In this document: piece by piece, positions 36,428-45,897 of the stretch
Layout of the letters: each line of letters opens with the position of its first letter
Numbering within the stretch: position 1 is the stretch's first letter
From: Rhypophila decipiens
Lineage: Eukaryota; Ascomycota; Sordariomycetes; Sordariales; Naviculisporaceae
Direction of reading: 5' to 3'
DNA: 64,000 bases
Assembly: GCA_033297075.1 (NCBI GenBank)
Contig: MU858104.1
Span: forward strand, 124,001-188,000
Position numbers and translations under genes: made by a program
The notes under the pieces: generated by a model
What the model was told of the DNA's origin: nothing
The model's input: only the letters and a program-made list of their open reading frames with translations
The model's database searches: none

Positions 36428-38055
36428 TCATCTCCTTTCCTGGGTCATATGGGCTTTACCCAGCTCCCCATTGCTGCTCTCCTCACTACTCGAGTTCAGG
36501 TGCCTCTTGTGCACAAGGTGGGCCTCCTTGACGGTAGTCAACACAGAGGTAGCGCTGGCAAAGACCTCATCGATCTCCTCCAGCTTCCGCCCATTTGTCT
36601 CTGGGAAGAGGAAGTAGACACAGGGGAGAATCAAAAAGAAGTTCAGTGCCGCGTAGACGATGAAGTATCTGTACTTGATGGACGCGAAACCCATGGGGGT
36701 GATCTCGGCTACGAGGAAGTTGAAGATCCACGCGACTCCTGTGGACAGCGCCGTGATGGGGACTCTGTGGCTCAGGGGCGCCATCTCGGTGGCGTAGAGG
36801 AATGACAGACCAAGGAAGCCAATAGGAAAGAAGAAGGAGAAGAGAAATATGGCGGTCACGGCTACCGCGGTGGCAGCCATGTTCCCGTGCGGCTGAGATG
36901 TCGAGCCAGCCATGGCTGCCATGCACAATCCCATGCCGACGGCCGAGAACATCATCAGCTTGCGTCGGCCGAACCGGTCAACAGTGACGACGCCGACTGG
37001 CGAGAGGACTGTCTGGAAGGTGAAGACCGAGGCGGCGAGAATCCGGGCAGCTGTGCTGGCGAGGCCGAGGTTGTCTTCGAAGATTGTGGCCTCGTAGAAG
37101 GTCAGCGAGTTGACGCCGCAGAGCTGGTGGAAAACTTGGATCAGGCAGGCGAGAAATGTCCTGTGGAGAAGTCGTTGACCACCGACGCCGTTGTGGAAGA
37201 GGTGGCTGAACTTGGCCTCACAGCTCTTGGCGAGCGACTCTTGGATGTTCTCAATGTCGGCCGTAACCTCGGATCCGGTTTCCTCCTGGTCGTGGAGCGC
37301 AGCCAAGACGACCTTTGCTTCGTCCATGCGATTTTTCTTGACCAGCCAGCGAGGAGACTCTGGATTAAACGGAGTTGCGAGGATAACGATGATGGCCCAA
37401 AGTGCCGACAGTGCGAGTGGGAATCTCCACGCGACCGATGAACCATGAACTTGGGACATGGCCAAGTCGACCCAGGCAGCGATGGCAAGCCCAAGACTGA
37501 TAAAGACGCCCTCGAGGAGGACTACGGCACCGCGATGGGCTGCACCGCAGCACTCGGCTTGCCAATTTGGCGCCGTGGCAGTGATGTGTCCGAAGCCGAA
37601 GCCGGTGACCAAGCGGCCGACGGTGAGAATCGGGATGGTGAATGCCGTGCTCTGGATGGCTGTGCCAAGGATGTTGATGAATGCACCAAGCATGATGGTT
37701 CGTTTTCTTCCGAGACGATCTCCGACCCAGATGCAGCTCAGAGAGCCGAAGAAGCAGCCCAGAGTGTAAATCGCCATGACGGTGCCTTGGAGAGTGGAGT
37801 TGGCGATTTTGGCCTCGCCCGTGGTGTTGACTGTGTCAATGGATGGGAACGTCTCTGTCCAGGCTGGAAGAGTAAGGAGACCGCCGGCGACGGCATGGTT
37901 GTATCCGAACCTGCAGTGAAGCTGTATTAGAACCTGTCGTGTCCGATATCTCGGTGGGATCAATGGAAGGCTTACAGAATGTACGATGGAAGAATGACAC
38001 TGAGGTTGAGTGCCCATTCTAGGGACTTGCCGCGAAAGCCAAGAAACCTTGCCAT
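36428..38055 (-). CDS. MFS sugar transporter (hexose-type)
   Basis: Exons 38055-37976 and 37910-36428 (65-nt intron, GTAAGC...CACTGCAG) give 520 residues, starting MARFLGFRGKSLEWALNL. The short first exon supplies the first part of helix 1 (SYILFGYNHAVAGGL). Sugar-porter motifs: GDRLGRKRTIM, PESPRWLV, HQLCGVNSLTFY in helix 7, DRFGRRKLM and PETNGRKLEEID. This indicates a proton-coupled hexose or pentose importer of the plasma membrane. It is distinct in sequence from the sugar porter at 27044-28826, so the two are not a recent duplicate. Substrate unknown. Confidence 0.9.
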
Positions 38056-38950
38056 GTTGGCTTGTTGTTGTGGTCAATGGAGAGTGTTGAGGATTGGGGT
38101 GTATGTTGAAACCGTATAATACAGGTATCTTGGAGGATCCAAGTGGACTGAATGTGTTGAGGCATTTTGACGGCCGTGTCTTGTTTATTTATGTTATTTG
38201 TCGGTCCCGTCGACTTCGTATTTTTCACTCGACGATTGCGAGATGATCGTGATGGCTCGTCGTTCTAGGAGGAAGGCGTCCCCATAGAATCGCTTATCTG
38301 GGGCTCTGGCAGCTATTCCAAGCCTCTGGCTGGCAAGCCATTCGTCGAGCACTGGAATGTCACGGGCTTTCCGTGGCGGGATTGCCCTATCGCTCCTCTA
38401 TTACGAGCCGTCGGACCGGTCCTATCACGTTATGGGCCGAGAACGTGGCTGGAACGGTGAGCGATATTCCTGCCAAGCACGTCGAGGGCCTAGACTCTGA
38501 CCAGAAGCGCTGCTGTTGGGCTGATACAGGCGCCGATATCGTTCGTTTGGGTGTCTGTCAACCACTGACAATGCTGGAAAATATCTGCTTGCTGATCTTG
38601 AATCCTCGATGCGACGTGGGGGCGACCGATCGCTTCCATGGGGGCATCATGCCACTTTTATCCACCGCCGGGGGCCGCCTACAGAGACCAGGGACAGAGA
38701 GAAAAATAAGGAGTTGACGCATTTTCTCTTGGCGGAATTTCGCTGTTTGCTTTTTTGCCTGCCCAGACTTGAAGATTGTGCCTGGCAAGGTGTAACTCTC
38801 CCCCTTTCCAAAATAAACAAATAAGGACCCCTTTTTGTCACCGCTGCTGCCTGTGGAACCTCTACCATTACCCGGTTCCACACACTTTTGACTCAGCAGG
38901 CCACATACTATAAACTGCACAAATGCATTAAACACATGCAAAAGCAAGAG
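38056..38950. other. Gene-free stretch
   Basis: Promoter of the sugar transporter on the left and upstream flank of the tRNA on the right. Short frames only. Confidence 0.5.
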
Positions 38951-39056
38951 GGCCCGCTGGCCAAATGGTAAGGCGCCAGATTTCGGTGGATTCGAGGTCA
39001 TTCTCGAAGAAGCAGATGCACTCTGGAGATTGTGCGTTCGAGCCGCACGTGGGTCG
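38951..39056 (+). tRNA. tRNA-Arg (anticodon TCG) with a 34-nt intron
   Basis: The cloverleaf reads cleanly. Acceptor GGCCCGC (38951-38957) pairs with GTGGGTC (39049-39055), discriminator G. D arm GCC...GGC. Anticodon stem CCAGA/TCTGG with loop TT-TCG-G-C, so the anticodon TCG is at 38983-38985. T arm GTGCG-TTCGAGC-CGCAC is perfect. The intron (38987-39020) follows position 37, the canonical nuclear site. The internal promoter A box (TGGCCAAATGG) and B box (GTTCGAGCC) match consensus. It decodes CGA. Acceptor and T stems allow only G-T wobbles, so the gene appears functional. Confidence 0.9.
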
Positions 39057-39187
39057 TTGTTTCATTTACATGGCATTTCATCAATTGACTTGGTGTTAAG
39101 ATGGTTTATTTTGCATCTCCTTTTTATCACTACAACCTGCAAACGAGCCTCCTTCTCATTCTTTATTTATCCCTTACTTTCTTAGAT

Positions 39188-39528
39188 GGCGCCTAATATA
39201 CAGGCACTAGTCCTTTTGACTTTGCAGAATAGAGGGATTTATTCGAGCCAGTTAAGGCATTTATTCCAGCCAGTCAAGGTATTTATTCTAGCCAGTCAAG
39301 GTATTTATTATAGTAAGTTAAGGCATTTATTCCAATCTAGACTATTTAGTAAAGGCCTCTATTCTAGTCTAGTCAAGGCATTTATTCCAGCTAGTCAAGG
39401 CATTTATTAAGTCTAGTCAAGGCATTTATTAAGTCTAGTTAAGGCATTTATTCCAACAAGAGTAGTGCCTGTATATAAGAGGACTAGTGCCTGTATATGA
39501 GAGGACCGGTGCCTGTATATTAGGGGCC
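39188..39528 (+). mobile_element. Non-autonomous DNA transposon (MITE), copy 1, 8-bp TSD
   Basis: 341 bp with inverted ends: left GGCGCCTAATATACAGGCAC, right ...TATATTAGGGGCC (reverse complement GGCCCCTAATATACAGGCAC). It is flanked by a perfect 8-bp duplication TCTTAGAT (39180-39187 and 39529-39536). The interior is a run of about 20-bp units of the form AGTCAAGGCATTTATTCCAGC, and the right side repeats RGTGCCTGTATATnAGAGGAC three times. There is no coding capacity. An 8-bp target duplication points to a hAT-type (or P/Merlin-type) transposase supplied in trans. It sits 131 bp after the tRNA-Arg gene. Confidence 0.85.
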
Positions 39529-39884
39529 TCTTAGATATATCCCATGTTTCCTCTTTGTCAGTACTGTTTTGCCGAGCTTAGTTGGAATCGGAGGGACTGG
39601 ATGTCTCGATTTCGTCGCCGGCATCCAATCATCCGCTCGACCGCAACAACCCCCTGCATAACCTTTATTGAGAATATCTGGAGAAGGTCTGACAGGCGGG
39701 AAAACAAAGGCCGGATCATAAAACGCTACTAACTGTGACACAGTTGTAATATAGTCATGATGGGATTTATCCGGGTCATGGGAATGTCGATGCGGGTAAA
39801 GCCGACGATGGTTCAAATATCAGGTGCCGGGCCCATGAAATGGAGTATACTTCTCTCATCGGGCCAGGTCACGGTGTCTTCATC

Positions 39885-41700
39885 ATGAGATCTCACTTCT
39901 TATTTCTGGCGGCTGTGCCTTTTGTGGCACATTCGGTACATGCAGCCTTTGGTCTCACCTCAAAAGGGAACTCATTCAGTGTCGACACGAATGCAGGCCT
40001 GATCTTTGAGGTTAGCAAGTATGCAGTGTCCACGTAGTGTGTTGTTATGTCATGTTTGGGACTGACACACGATGACCAGGAGCAATGGCGACATCACCAG
40101 CCTCCTCTACAACGGGGTCCAATACCAGGGAACGTCAAAGATGTCGGCCCTCAACTCTGGACTGGGCACCTCTACCGTCACGGGAGAGACGATAAACGGC
40201 TACGTCAAGATCACAGTGGTGTCCAAGTCGCAGCCATTGACACACTACTATGTGGCCAAGCCCAGCGAGCCGACGATATACATGGGCACTTACATCACAG
40301 CCGAGATCAATCCCGGGGAGCTTCGTTGGCTTGCGCGACTGAGACGATCTGCGATCCCCAACGGTTGGCATGGCGACGCCGGTGTCCTCGATGGATGTCA
40401 GGCCTTCGAAGGCAAGGATACCTTCAAGTGTCCCAATGGGCAGACTCGATGCAAGATGTACACGTCGGACCGGTTTATCGATGATCAAGTCCACGGTGTG
40501 ACTGGAAAGAATGTGGGTATCTGGCTGACGATGCCTGGAGTGGCGTATGAGACTTCTTCTGGCGGCCCCTTCATGAGGGACATCAACACTCAGAGCGGAG
40601 ATGATCAAGAGCTTTACTGGTACATGAACAGCGGACATGTCAGAACTGAGGACTGGCGCTTCGGACTCCATGGGCCGTATGCCATGAGATTCACGTGAGT
40701 TACGAGATCTGACCCATGATGGCACAGCTAATCGATGTGTACCTGTAGAACCGGAGCACAACCCTCGGCCAACCTCGATACAAGCTTCTTCGGATCGCTG
40801 TCCATCCAAGGATACGTCCCGGCCAGCAAACGTGGCAGTGTTTCGGGCTCTGCCACCGGTGTTCCAAGCACTTTCCAAGCCGTAGTTCATTGGTCCAACA
40901 AGGCTGCGCAGTACTGGACGACAGCTTCTCCGACCAACGGGAGCTACGCATCGCCGCTGATGAAGCCAGGGACTTACACAATGAAGCTTTACCGAGGCGA
41001 ATACCTCGTCGCCCAAGACAGCGTGACCATCACTGCAGGAGGGAAAGCAACCAAGGACATGGCCTCGACAGACCCGAACCCTTCTGTCGTGTGGCGAATT
41101 GGCAATTTCGATGGGCAGCCTTTTGAGCTCAAGAACGGGGACAAGATCGAAAGGATGCATCCCTCTGATGTTCGGATGGGAACTTGGGGAGGCAGTTACA
41201 TGGTTGGAAAGTCTTTGCCCAAGGACTTTCCCATGGCGTTGTTTGCCAAGGAGGGCGGCGTTGCCACGATCAATTTTAAGGTGTCTAAGGAACAAGCCAC
41301 TTCGGATAACCTGGTTCTGAGGGTGGGCACGACCTTGTCCTTCAAGGGCGGGAGGCCAAGTGTCAAGATTGGAAGCTGGCAAGGAAAGGATCCAGGCGCT
41401 CCGGTGAGTCATGTGGATCCCAAGTTTCCACTTGCAGCATGAGCTGGCATGAAAGATGAACTGATAAAGTGGACCTGACCACAGAAACTGATCGACTCCC
41501 GCGGGGTGACCCGAGGCGCCTATCGCGGGTACGGCGAGGTCTACACATGGAAGTTGCCGACAGGGACGGTGAAGGAAGGAGATAACACGTTGACGGTTGG
41601 AGTGCTTGGCTCTGGAGATGCCAGCTTCCTCAGCGCCAACTACATTGTCGATGCCATCGAATTGCAGGGGCCTGCCGGTGTGGACAGCCCAAAGGCTTGA
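39885..41700 (+). CDS. rglA: Rhamnogalacturonan lyase, polysaccharide lyase family 4
   Basis: Exons 39885-40018, 40080-40694, 40749-41403 and 41485-41700 give 539 residues. A signal peptide (MRSHFLFLAAVPFVAHSVHA) leads into the PL4 catalytic beta-sandwich, then FnIII-like and carbohydrate-binding-like domains. Catalytic residues match the Aspergillus enzyme: Lys in CKMYTSDRFIDD (about residue 170) and His in YMNSGHVRTED (about 231), 61 apart. It cleaves the alternating rhamnose-galacturonic acid backbone of pectin by beta-elimination outside the cell. An in-frame ATG at 39840 would bury the signal peptide, so 39885 is preferred. All four exons keep frame and donors are GTATGC/GTGAGT. The copy-1 MITE lies about 350 bp upstream. 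Symbol follows the Aspergillus naming. Confidence 0.92.
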
Positions 41701-41975
41701 CATGGGACACCTCTCCTTGATTGAAAGTTGCAAGAATGCTTCTATTGAACATTCAAATAATAACTATGATTAATTATGGAGGACTATCAGTCTATGAGTG
41801 ACTACAATGCTACATATACAGGTTTGGGAAAACAAAACGCGAAGACTCCATGCCCGATGCAAATGATATGAGCCCAAGAGAAACAAAACAAACGCCTCAT
41901 CTAGTGGATGCAGTTTTAGTCGGGGTATATACAGGGATTGATAAAGACATTAGCAATATCCCAGCTCCATCAAGC

Positions 41976-43106
41976 TTAGATGCCGTCCCAAGCTTTGGTG
42001 CGATCGGCGACTTGGATCAGGCCAGGAGCCGCCAAGGTGAAGTTGGGAACATCACCCGGAGCAGCGAAAGTGTTGTTGGTCGTCAAGCTGGCAACCGAGA
42101 GACCGTCCATCTGGTTCTCAGCATAGGGAAGCAGGGCATCGAAGGTGACTGTCTCTCCAGACCACTTGACGTTCTGGATGGGCACGCTGAAGGGAACCAG
42201 CTGACCGGAAAAGTAAGTGATGTAGAGGCCTTCGCCATTGCCGTTGTAGTACTTTTTGGCGGCCTCGACCCCGGACAGGTCAGTCTTGAAGGTCAAGTAC
42301 TGATCACGGCTCTCAATCGCCGACTCCCCGCTGCCGGTGAGGACGTTCAGGATGGGGAAGATGGGCAGTGGAATGTCCTTGAGGGGAAAGGGGCAAGAGC
42401 CAGGAACAACAAACTGCTGAAGGGCAGAAAAGGCAAACGGGAGAACGTTGGTGGTCAAAAAGGGCTTCTCGGACGGCTTCTTGGAAAGCAGGATGCGGTA
42501 GAAACCTTCTTGTTCGCCCTCTTGACCGAGCGAGCTGGTGACCCCACGGACAGTACCGGCGTCGCCGTTCTTGGCAGCAAGGAAAGCGACGTCTTGGAGT
42601 GTCCCAAGAACGAGAGCTGTGAACAATTCGGCAAGTTGGATGGCCTGCTTCGTGGTGGTGGAAGGGAACCGATATTCGCACGGTTGAGGAACGAAGGTCT
42701 CGAACTTCTTCAGCGAGTTGGCTGCATTGATGGCATGGAGCTTCTCCTGGGCCAGCACGGTCTCGAGAATATCCAGAAGCTCCTCCTTCTTCTTGGCATT
42801 CTCAAACTCGAAGCCGGCGACCTCGTGGGTAATGTTGTTGACGAGAGACGAGAAGAATGCGACCTCGAACTGCTCGTTAAAGGCGACGAACTGGAGGGCT
42901 GTGAGGGTACCCTTGTCCAGCTTGGGAGGAGGAGGCGCGTTTCCCAGCTTGCCATCGGCTACTTTGAAGATGGTCTGGAGTTGGTCGGCTGATGGGTTGG
43001 GGAAGTCGCTGGCATCGATGTGGGAGTCGCGGGACGAGACAACCGGTATGGCCGTTGCGAGGCCGCCCAGGGCAGTGAGCGCGCTGATGACGACAGGGAG
43101 ATGCAT
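41976..43106 (-). CDS. Secreted ferritin-like protein, Lsd/Rds1 family
   Basis: Intronless, 376 residues. The signal peptide MHLPVVISALTALGGLATA is followed by a ferritin-like helical domain (PF13668 type): LTALQFVAFNEQFEVAFFSSLVNNITHEVAGFE, then ETVLAQEKLHAINAANSL and ATKQAIQLAEL-like helices. The Glu and His residues are spaced like a di-metal four-helix bundle. The C-terminal half (SIPIQNVKWSGETVTFDALLPY region) is beta-rich. Fungal relatives are called late sexual development protein (LsdA) and stress-responsive Rds1; the biochemical function is unproven. Earlier in-frame codons exist, but the ATG at 43106 gives the signal peptide. Its 3' end is 275 bp from the convergent rhamnogalacturonan lyase gene. 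Confidence 0.85.
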   Translation of the reverse strand: MHLPVVISALTALGGLATAIPVVSSRDSHIDASDFPNPSADQLQTIFKVADGKLGNAPPPPKLDKGTLTALQFVAFNEQFEVAFFSSLVNNITHEVAGFEFENAKKKEELLDILETVLAQEKLHAINAANSLKKFETFVPQPCEYRFPSTTTKQAIQLAELFTALVLGTLQDVAFLAAKNGDAGTVRGVTSSLGQEGEQEGFYRILLSKKPSEKPFLTTNVLPFAFSALQQFVVPGSCPFPLKDIPLPIFPILNVLTGSGESAIESRDQYLTFKTDLSGVEAAKKYYNGNGEGLYITYFSGQLVPFSVPIQNVKWSGETVTFDALLPYAENQMDGLSVASLTTNNTFAAPGDVPNFTLAAPGLIQVADRTKAWDGI

Positions 43107-43817
43107 CGTGGTCGTGATGAGGTGAGATGAGGAACTCTTAAGTAAAACTTGTGCCGGATTTATGGTGCTGGTTATAATGATGCGAATGAGACGATGGCCA
43201 AAGGGAGAGGACACTGGACAGTATATAAACAAAAGATGGAAAAGGGTTGTTGAGGTGGTGACATGTCATCCCAACAACGCTGCGCCAATCTCGCAGATCT
43301 TTACAAAGCTGGGCTGCGCCCTGAATCCCGGAAGTTGGGGTCTCCCGCATGCAGATGATGCTAAATTTGGGGTGCCAGCCATTGGGTTTGGTGAATTTCC
43401 AGCGTGGCTGAGCCGGGAAAGTGAGCATCCATAGGGCTGTTCGTCGAGAGCCGGGGGTCGTGTCAGCGGCCGCTTACCGGTCTTGGCAAACGGTGATTGG
43501 TTGGAGCTTCGCTGGTCGTCTCTTCTCAAAACTGTGCCACTGGTTTGCTGACACGCCAGCACGCTTCATTTCCGCGTTTGCTTATGCCCTTGTTCAGCGA
43601 ATCCAACGTCAGACTGGTTGGCTGGTTGGCTGGTTATCTCAAAGTAGTCAAAGGGATACTTGTTCCGCCGAAATCACCATGCACCAGCAGAGCTTCCTTC
43701 AGAGATAATACTAATGATGGAGACAAGTTTTCATAATTACCAAGTTCAGGCATGGCAGTCCTCAAGAGAAGCAAGACACATGACCTACCATGATTTGTCA
43801 AGTCGGTATCATAGATG
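43107..43817. other. Gene-free stretch
   Basis: Promoter of the Lsd/Rds1 gene (minus-strand TATATA at 43222-43227, about 116 bp before the ATG) and 3' flank of the hydrolase gene. Nothing else. Confidence 0.5.
43222..43227 (-). promoter_or_regulatory. TATA box of the Lsd/Rds1 gene
   Basis: TATATA on the minus strand, about 116 bp before the ATG at 43106. Confidence 0.45.
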
Positions 43818-44870
43818 TTACAAAGTCAGGAGAGGCACCGCATCCAACGCCTTGCTTTTGACCTCCCATCCATCAGCAGCAGCTCCTTTCCCTTTGAAGT
43901 ATTCGGCCGCTTCTCTGTCCCCCTTGAGAGTGAACAGAATCCATTTGGCAAACGAGACCGCCCAGACGCCTCCATTGGGCTTGTTGAAGGTTCCGCCGTG
44001 GTCCAGACCTGGATAGACACCCCACCACGCCGAGGTCGTCTCTGGCAGCTCTGGCCAGGCGCCCTCGATTTCTATCGCAAGATGGAAACTATGTGGTAAG
44101 CGGCGCTGTGAGACCAGGAAGGATCAACGTTGACTTACGCGGCATGGCAATGCTGGTGTCTAGACTGCCCACAAAGAACCCCACTGGGACAACGATATCC
44201 CTTGCCCAAACGGACTCCCGGGTGGCATATCCAAAAGAAGCAAGGGTCTTGGCCCGCTTGTCACTCCGCATCTCGATCGTCTGCAAGCCGCCGCAGCTAT
44301 GTCCCGACGCTCCGAGCAAGTCGGCATCGACCGTTGCGTACCGGCTCCCCTCTCTTCCCGCCCTGTCCCGGATCCAGTCGATCGCGTCTGTAAAGTACGT
44401 CATGTTCTTTGTCGTGTCGCGCACCATCTTGGAACGGCCAGGGATCTCCTTGATCCAACCGTTCGCAATGATCATGATGCCGTGGCTGGCTGCTTCTACG
44501 AGGAAGTCCTTGTAGGCGAGCCCATCACCCCAGCACTGCCCGTTTCCCCAGAGCATGACGGGGAGCCTGAGGTTGGCCGGAGGGTCGGTTGGCATATAGA
44601 CTGTGTGTTCTGGTAGTGACGCGTCTTCAAAATATGTCTATATTTAATGACGACAGCATGGCTATTGCGTTAGTGGATGGATCCCCATGGGGATCGATGC
44701 AGACTTGCCGCTGCATAGCCTCCGTTGCCACCGCTTGCGACCTGCTCATTATCCAACGACTCGGAGCGAAGCCGCTCATCTTGAGATCGATGTGCTACTG
44801 CTGTTGCAATGACGACTAACTGGACAAGCACTGCGTAGACGGTTGTGAATTTGAAGGGAAAAACAAGCAT
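43818..44870 (-). CDS. Secreted alpha/beta hydrolase
   Basis: Exons 44870-44709, 44637-44139 and 44071-43818 give 304 residues. Exon 1 encodes a hydrophobic signal sequence (VYAVLVQLVVIATAVA). The fold has the nucleophile elbow GASGHSCGG, an acid in VGSLDTSI and a His in YPGLDHGGTF, forming a Ser-Asp-His triad. HTVYMPTDPP and LPVMLWGNGQCWGDG fit a family of fungal secreted hydrolases related to PET-hydrolase/cutinase-like enzymes. The substrate is probably an ester. The first intron starts GCAAGT, the standard GC-AG donor, and ends ATATAG. Using it joins GGYAA to TYFEDASLPEHTVY in frame; no GT donor does so as well. The second intron is GTAAGT...GATAG. Confidence 0.8.
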
Positions 44871-45172
44871 CTTGATTGTGGTCTTGCCGGGCTTTGAAGG
44901 ATTCAAAATTTCGGGGGAACCGTGACGTGCCTAAGTCGAGAGTGAGAGTATGGGCAACCTGATATATGTATATGCTAGGCACTCTCCGGATTTTGGAACC
45001 GCTTGCCCGATCCCATCTCGCCTCGCTTATTATTGGACAACTTGGATTCCATGCCAATGTTTAAATGAAACTCGACGCTCGGCAAGGCGGGTAAATAGGA
45101 TGCGATAGCAACGGCAATATCCAGCAGCTTGGATTCGTGCGGCTGTAGAGCTTGGCGGAGAGGTTATATGTC

Positions 45173-45397
45173 GGCGCCTAATATTCAGGCTCCAGTCCAA
45201 TACTGTAAATTCAATTTCTCAAGGTATTTATTCTAACTAGTCAAGGCCTCTATTCTAGTCTAGTTAAGGCATTTATTCCAGCTAGTCAAGGCATTTATTC
45301 TAGCCAGTCAAGGCATTTATTCCAACAAGAGTAGTGCCTCTATATAAGAAGACTGGTGCCTGTATATGAGAGGACTGGTGCCTGTATATTAGGGGCC
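45173..45397 (+). mobile_element. Non-autonomous DNA transposon (MITE), copy 2, 8-bp TSD
   Basis: 225 bp, same ends as copy 1 (GGCGCCTAATATTCAGGC ... TATATTAGGGGCC) and a perfect but different 8-bp duplication TATATGTC (45165-45172 and 45398-45405). It carries fewer of the AAGGCATTTATTC units than copy 1, so the internal array varies in length. Same orientation as copy 1. Confidence 0.85.
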
Positions 45398-45405
45398 TAT
45401 ATGTC

Positions 45406-45897
45406 GGTGACGACGTTAAAGAATAGCTTATGACTTCAGTTGGTACATGGGGAAAAGAAAGCAGATAGCTTAAGCAAGCTACAATAACAGTTTAAAGTAT
45501 GCTACTTGTAGTGATGATTCTGTTTAGGAGTAGAGGATCGGGTTTTCGGTATTACCTAGGGTTTCACTGCTGGACTATTGTTGCTCGATGCCCCTGTCTC
45601 ACTCTGGAATGGCCAGAAAATGGCTTTCCTGACTCGTTACTCTTTCTGAGATGTACTGCTGTACACAGACTCTCTCAATACATCTTGCATCGGCCCTCAC
45701 CATACTGGAGACAGAGGCTCATGGTGGAAAGCTGAGCTGCAGGCTCCTACAGCTTTGAGTTGGATATCTACTTGCACTATCTTGTTAGTCAACCAACATG
45801 ATGAAGCCATGGGAGACACGGGAGTCGGAGACCGGAACCGCGTGAGTAGGAACATGCATTGAAAGCGTGGGCAGCATGTGAGGAAAAGAAAGAGGCA
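45406..45897. other. Gene-free stretch
   Basis: Flank between MITE copy 2 and the 3' end of the TPR gene; no feature seen. Confidence 0.5.

Noticed and set aside
40135..41733. 532-codon open frame on the minus strand across the rhamnogalacturonan lyase gene
   Set aside because: Antisense shadow of a GC-rich coding region; the plus-strand PL4 protein is unambiguous.
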